A DNA stretch of 64,000 bases from Iris pallida (lineage: Eukaryota > Streptophyta > Magnoliopsida > Asparagales > Iridaceae), in NCBI GenBank assembly GCA_029216955.1, contig JANAVB010029819.1, positions 37,992,488 through 38,056,487 of the forward strand, in the 5' to 3' direction. Under the pieces are notes generated by a model that saw only the letters and a program-made list of their open reading frames with translations, did no database searches and was not told the DNA's origin. The position numbers were made by a program, and so were the translations under genes. Positions 58,309-64,000 of the stretch are shown here, piece after piece; the first letter of the stretch is position 1; every line of letters starts with the position of its first letter.

Positions 58309-60801
58309 CCCCTATATATATCCTTAACTATATACACCAATATATATAACTATATATAATATAACATATATATACATAAACCTATATATATAGAGAGAAA
58401 ATTAGAGAGAGGGATGGAAATGAGATAGAGAGAGAGAGAGAGAGAGATGGACATAGAGTGAGGGATGTTTCAGATTTCCTGAAACTGGAAATCCCAGCCC
58501 CCAACCCATACACACAATTATACACACACACACACTTAATATATACATATATATTTATATATATAAAACCTATTTATATATTACATATATATATAGAGAG
58601 GGATGTGAGAGAGGGATATAGAGTGAGAAAGAGGGGGACAGTGAAGGCTGGACAGGGGGGAGGAGTGTGGTTCCAGAAATTTGGAACCAATCCAGACCCA
58701 AACACACACACACACAGTACATACATACATATATATGTACACATGTACACAACTACACATACACACTACCATTTAGCCCCAAATTTTACCCACACTCACA
58801 CATACATATATACTACGTATATATGTACTAAAATACACTCACACAATGTATTAATCTCAAACAAAATCGATTTAAAATTCAATTTTGCAAAACTGGAAAA
58901 ATCCCTAAAATCTGGAAATAATGGGCTGTGTAGGTAAACAAGGGTAACTCGATTTTCGTGCACTAAACCGAGCTATGGCTCGCAACTATGGGTTGGTAAC
59001 TGACACCCCACAGATATACTAGTGTCCTAGGTTCCTGACACGACACCACGACACAGTTTATGTGTCCAAACACGTAAAACAAACACTCGGGTAAGCTCTG
59101 ATACGCACACACAATAACAGTGTCGTGCACGCGTTCCAGGAGCTCGTGGACACACCACGAGACACGACACGTCTCGTGGTCGTGCATACGTGTAGCCCAC
59201 ACGTATGGCTACACGTTCCACACCCTGACACGTGTCTATGACACGCGTGGACACAGAACGAACCCCGTATCAGTCGTGAAAATACGACTGATACACGCGA
59301 GTTCAGACCGCGTCATGCACGCGGTTGCACGCGTCGTGCTCGCGACACAGGACACGACGCACCACGTGCTCGTGTCCACGTGTACGCCACGAATAGGGCT
59401 TCATGCCCGTGTCACTACGAGACACTCTAGTATCGTGTCCACGCGACACGACACGCTCAAAGTCGTGCCCGTGCGCGTGTGTGCTGACAGCGCGTGTCCA
59501 GTGCGAGTGAGTTTTCTCACTCGACACGACACGACGCGACACGAGACTTTGGGGGCATGTTCGCAGACATTGCCCCCTTGTCTGTGTCAAATCTTACGTG
59601 TCCTAGTGGCCTGTGTAGTGCGCACGAGGTGTCGGGTAGCAGGGCATGCACGATGGGCTCGTGCGGTCGGTTCGTGTCCAATTTGGACACGGACACAGCA
59701 CTAAAATGTGCTCAGTCTACGTGTTCTGTGATCAGCAAGTCTAGGGCTACAAGTTTGTGTAATTTGTTTTACAAAAACACAAAAACAAGTCCATTGTGGC
59801 ATTTCACCAAACAAGGGTTTCTAGCTTAGGATACGTGTCCGATACGGACACTAAAACACTTCTAATTTCCACCAAACCTTACCCACAGTTATGGTAGTCC
59901 TACATGAATGCATTTATGAAGAAAAATCAGGGTTTTAACTAAGTTTGAGGGAAATTACCTATTGGTGCAATTCCAAGGAAAATCAAAGAAAATGGGGTGT
60001 GTGCTCTTCCACTCGATGATGTCCAATGCTTCCAAATCCTTGATTGCTAGTTCCTCTTAGCACCCTAGATGTTGTAGGATCCCAATGCAAGAGACTAGAG
60101 TGAATTTGGATCAAGAATGATCAAGTTGTGAAGGTTTGAAGAAAAAAGGATTTTCTAAGAATTAATTTCATATAAATTATTCATGAATTAATTCAATAGG
60201 GTTTTATAGAATTGTGGGCTGCCAAGGGGGGGTCCTTGGCTGCCATGGGGGGTAGGGGAGGTGTCCTTGGCTTTCTTCTAGGCTAAGGCAAGACTTGTGT
60301 AAAGGGGTTGGATATTTTGAGTGGTTTAAGGAAAATATCTTAAAAAGTTAATATCCAGATATTTAACCACTTTATCCCATGACCAAATCTTCATCCTAAT
60401 GCTTCTAGGTTAGTGGCTAACCTCTAGTTTAGGGTAGGATAGGTTAGGGACTAATCATGGACTTTAACCATGATTAAATAATATTAAAATCACATAATCA
60501 CAAATAAAGTCTAGTAAATTACCAAAATACCCTTTAGGCTAAAAATCACTAATTTGGTGTTCTAAGCCTATGGCTAAGCTCTCATGGTCATGGCAATTTC
60601 TAGGTTAGAGAAAACTAGGGTTTACACTAAGTTATACTAACCAAAATCACAAAGTCATAAGTCATGACTTAGCATGACTTTAGAAATGGTTTAACTTAAC
60701 TAAAATCACCAGAAAATCATACCATGACTAAAATACCACTAATAAATAATAAAAATAATAAATTTTCAAAAATTCCTAATTTCAGAAAACAGGGTGTTAC
60801 A
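56254..60801 (-). mobile_element. Family B LTR, right copy = 5' LTR (4.55 kb)
   Basis: Starts TGTAACACCC at 60801 and ends GGGTCGTGACA at 56254 (minus strand). Collinear and near-identical with 48794-53492. The CACG region is at 59035-59555 and the TTGAC array at 57529-57940. Confidence 0.93.
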
Positions 60802-63710
60802 ATCTCCACGACAACAACATCCTCCGAATTCTCCTTCATGGGAGACATCATAGTCGGCGGGATACGCACTTCAGACGAGCCCGCCATCTCCTTTGGCCTG
60901 CTTCCACCAGATTTTGGAGTACGAGGTCGTCTTTTTAGCGGCTCCTATAAAAAGGGGAAGCATTGATTACATGAAATGTTGGACCCAAACCAGACTATGC
61001 GGAACATCCTTACCTCTGCAGATGCTGAATCCGATGACACCATCGGTGACGATGTCTTCTTCTGCCTCTTTGACGTGGAAGAGCCAACTCCTGCACCCGT
61101 ACGTTATTTCAGTTGGTCAACCGGAGGTTCGGCCTGACCCTCTGTGGACGCGGCAGGGGCATCTTGATGACCCACCTCTGATGGACGGTGCGATCGAGCC
61201 CTAGCCGATACATGCCCAATCACCGCTAACGGGGTGCCTGCAACGAGACTTGTCTCCCTATCATACCCGGGAGGTGCGGCAGCCATAACACAATAAAACT
61301 TGGCGGCCGAGGTAAAGAATGGGCGGCCGCGGATCCTGGACGGGCAGCGTAAAGCGAGCTCCGGTACATCCAGCATTATAGTAATGCCAAGCTCGTGCGC
61401 CATCCAACAAGCTTCCAGCATACCCCAGGGTGATACTGGGATTGTCCAATATCAGCTACGCATAACCGAATTGTCGTACAGAGCGGCTCGGTAAATACGG
61501 TTCCAGGAAGCACTGATTCCTGTTCCGGTACACCAGATGGGATGGCCGAATACTTTGCAACCAGCGGAATCCCCATGGAGGCAGAGCGGTGGCGTCTTCA
61601 CCTGAATCCCTTAAGTCTTCGTTGGCCTCAAAACCTAAGAAGATTGGACCAACTTTGGTGATCTCCTATCCCGGAAGATGGGATAAAACCCTTCTGCAAA
61701 CAGGGACGCCAGTGTGCGACCAACTGCTCTGGTGGAAAGGGCGGAGGAATGCATCTCCGGCCATGTAGTCTTCTTCCGAACCCGGACTCATTACATTGGG
61801 ATGGTGTAAAATTAACCACCCCATCAAATAGTGAAACGACAGTTCAGCGCACGGAAAGTTATTTTTTCGACCTCGGTCATGAATCACATTTCCTGCGAAC
61901 TCGCGTAAACCTCGCAGCAGATTACATACCATTGCGGGGAGTAGAGCCAAGCGCCGGCCAAAGACCAACTTCACAGCTGGCAGGATTAAGTTTCGGGTCA
62001 CCCTCTCTACAGAGCCGGATCCGCCCGGGAAGACGTAATCCTGAAGCCAAACCATAAGATACACGACCAATACTGCTTTCGACGACATTCGATGAGCAAG
62101 ATGCCAAAAACAACTGTAGGAGCGTTCATCCGACTGCTGGTCTCGTTCTCCCGGGGATTCTTCTCATCTAACCTGTTCATCTCAGAAAGCACTTCGCTAC
62201 GAGAGAGCGCTGGCGGGAGTGGAGAACTGCGAGGGATCCCCTTGTCTTGCCTAAGATGTAATCTCTCCAAGCGATCACATGAGGCTGTGACCCGCTCTTA
62301 TCCCTTCTCTGCATATAGTAATGATGACTCGCCACTTCCTTAAAGACGGCTGTCATCTCCTCAGCCTTGTCCCCCAGGACTTGAAACTCTTCGTTGGTCG
62401 GAAAGTACTCTTCATTGGGTTCTGATCCCCAAGGGAGCTTTGATACCTCATACATCTCATGAAGTGCGAGCCCTAACTCCCCCACCGGAGTAAAAAAGGT
62501 CCCGGTATGGATGTCAAACATCTCCAAGAGTGCGAGGAACATATGCCTGTTAATGTCAACACCTGCCTGGGTAGCACGAATCGCGACAGTCAGCCCAATC
62601 TCTCGGAGCTCAGTTCGAAACCGCGACAAAACCCATAGTGTCATTTTATCCCATTTGGAAACGTAATGACACCAACCCTCTACCCGAAACTCTCCTTTCG
62701 GGTATGAGCATTCCATCAACAGCATGCGATGTGCAAAAGTCAAGGCACTATAAGCAAATGTATCGAGGGGAACATCACTGTAAATGCTCCCAGAACGTAG
62801 AGTCCGCCAGGTGTAAGAAGACCCAGACCGCACTGCAGTCAAGGTATCTCTCTGATCGAAGGTAGAATCAATTTTGATGATGCCAGTCACCGCTCCCCCC
62901 CTGAGAGGGGAGTAAGATCCCAAGACATCCTCCTCTTGGAAGCAAGACGACAGAAGGCCGTCAGAGGCCATTGACGTTCAAGTTGCTTAACGGTCATATG
63001 CACTCCTTTTGCTGTAAAAAACCAGTCTTCCTTGACCTTCAACACTGTTGCTTCAGTAGAAGTAATGTGGTCCCCAAACAGGAACTCAGGCTTCAAGAAG
63101 GTCACTTATCAGATGTGACAGATTTTAAAACACCACGCTCCATCATCCGTTTGAGGAACCCATACTGCTGTTCCCAGGATTTGAGTCATTCTCCTCGGGA
63201 TGCTGGTCCAGCATAATAGCAGCTTGAGCAGGGTTTATCACTTCTTCGTTATAATCTACTCCCATCTGGCAGAGGGCAGCGTCTAGAAGCACTTCACTCA
63301 AGAGTGGGATAGGCATCGACACTAGCAAAGATTCAAAAAAAGATGTTAGAAATAACAAAAGAATCTGAGTCTCAACAAAGGCGCGTAGCGCTGAAAAAGA
63401 AGCTTCGGCGCATCATCAGGGAGTAAACCCATGCGCATCAGCAGTGAAGCTTCGATGCATCATCAGGGTCTAAACCTATGCGTGTCAGCAATAGAGCCTC
63501 GGCGCATCTTCAGGGCTTAAACCCATGCGCGTCGACGGCAAAAACCTCGGCACATCATCAAAGACTCAAGGTCTATGTGCGTTGGTTACGTAAAATAAAA
63601 CTTACCAACCAAACTTCGACAGGCCGACGGGGAACATCAGCCGCCGCAGCTTTCACAGGTTCTTTTCCTTTGTCCTTGCCAGCACCGCTGTGAGGAGTCT
63701 TGGGAGTCAT
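60802..63710 (-). pseudogene. Tat1 antisense PMD gene, N-terminal and core part
   Basis: ATG 63710-63708 starts MTPKTPHSGAGKDKGKEPVK; a GTAAGT donor lies near 63612 and an acceptor TTTGCTAG near 63320. Exon 2 has MPIPLLSEVLLDAALCQMGV (63318) and, after a stop and frame change, FLFGDHITS...RRMSWDLTPLS (63085-62890). The PMD core is HMFLALLEMFDIHTGTFFTP, LGLALHEMYEVSKLPWG (62550-62430) and LMVWLQDYVFPG...LMGWLILHHPNVM (62060-61800). Then LLDGARAWHYYNAG (about 61415). A basic SKRQKKTSS precedes a GAG/GTAAGG donor near 61013. The last exon here (EPLKRRPRTPKSG, about 60945) runs into the family B insertion. Same protein type as the Tat2 gene, clearly diverged. Confidence 0.8.
63405..63590. repeat. 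47-bp minisatellite in intron 1 of antisense gene
   Basis: Four units starting at 63408, 63455, 63502 and 63550 (GCGCATCATCAGGG...AAACCCATGCGC). A different minisatellite occupies intron 1 of the Tat2 gene. Confidence 0.85.
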
Positions 63711-63800
63711 TCTTTGAAGAAGAAAAGTTAGGGTTTTTGAAGAAGAACTCTAAAGAAAGCAAAAGCAAGAAGAAGAAGAACTCTCTCTCCATCTCTCGCC

Positions 63801-63808
63801 TATTTATA
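63801..63808 (-). promoter_or_regulatory. TATA box of the Tat1 antisense PMD gene
   Basis: The minus strand reads GCCCTATAAATAGGCGAGAG, 91-98 bp before the ATG, followed by a CTTCTTCTT-rich leader. Confidence 0.7.
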
Positions 63809-63810
63809 GG

Positions 63811-64000
63811 GCTTGGTCGCACGCGTGAACCGATGATGTGTGATCTCAGCCGTCGCCTGGGTTCTGTGAAAAGATAACCACAAATAAAACCAAAAAGATC
63901 ATCATTAATCTTTTTCGGTTATCGGCGTCATCATTTGTACTAACTGAGCAGAGCATGCGCCCATCACTGACGCACGAAGTATTTATGCGCCCCGACGGTC
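63811..64000. other. Tat1 region upstream of antisense gene, toward 3' LTR
   Basis: No gene. ATGCGCC words at the very end (63955, 63985) resemble the Tat1 5' LTR, so the 3' LTR probably begins just past the window. Confidence 0.4.

Overview
The window reads as plant nuclear heterochromatin or intergenic DNA, almost entirely layered transposable elements. The evidence is Tat-lineage and chromovirus-type Ty3/gypsy elements, Ty1/copia elements with an initiator-tRNA-Met primer site, a CACTA end, Helitrons, an hAT-type MITE and long (TA)n tracts. It is an angiosperm, probably a eudicot, but I cannot name the species. I see no convincing host gene, rRNA, tRNA or CRISPR array.

Layout. (1) 1-10034: two plus-strand 3' LTRs of the Tekay/Del type (590-3696 and 7008-10034). 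Each is preceded by the same polypurine tract and by decayed internal DNA. (2) 10035-17283: a minus-strand gag-only family (family A) arranged LTR - gag - LTR - start of a second gag, so it is a tandem array. The second gag is cut at about codon 9 by the 7008-10034 LTR. (3) 17284-25016: a minus-strand copia element (copia B) split at its integrase by a plus-strand copia element (copia A, 18162-23943). (4) 25017-29681: non-coding DNA with a decayed 62-bp tandem repeat, an hAT MITE with perfect ends, three related Helitrons and microsatellites. (5) 29682-34970: one end of a minus-strand Tat-like element (Tat2): its LTR, then a plus-strand extra gene of the plant-mobile-domain (PMD) type with its own TATA box. 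(6) 34971-35819: a CACTA end inserted in an intron of that gene. (7) 35820 to beyond 64000: a plus-strand Tat element (Tat1) with 5' LTR, PBS, gag, protease, RT, RNase H, a second archaeal-type RNase H and integrase, then an antisense PMD gene read from 63710 down to 47329. (8) 48794-60801: a 12-kb minus-strand gag-only element (family B) with LTRs of about 4.6 kb and a perfect ATCTC target duplication, inside the antisense PMD gene.

Order of insertion on the right: Tat2 extra gene, then CACTA, then Tat1, then family B (youngest; LTRs nearly identical). On the left: family A abuts and truncates copia B, copia A split copia B, and a Tekay-like element later cut family A.

The most unusual signals are the two PMD genes with private promoters running antisense to Tat pol; gene-like candidate exons inside the very long chromovirus LTRs; three consecutive hairpins that all display CCAAAG in the copia A leader; a dense TTGAC (W-box) array in the family B LTR; and a spaced repeat lying exactly between convergent pol and PMD genes.
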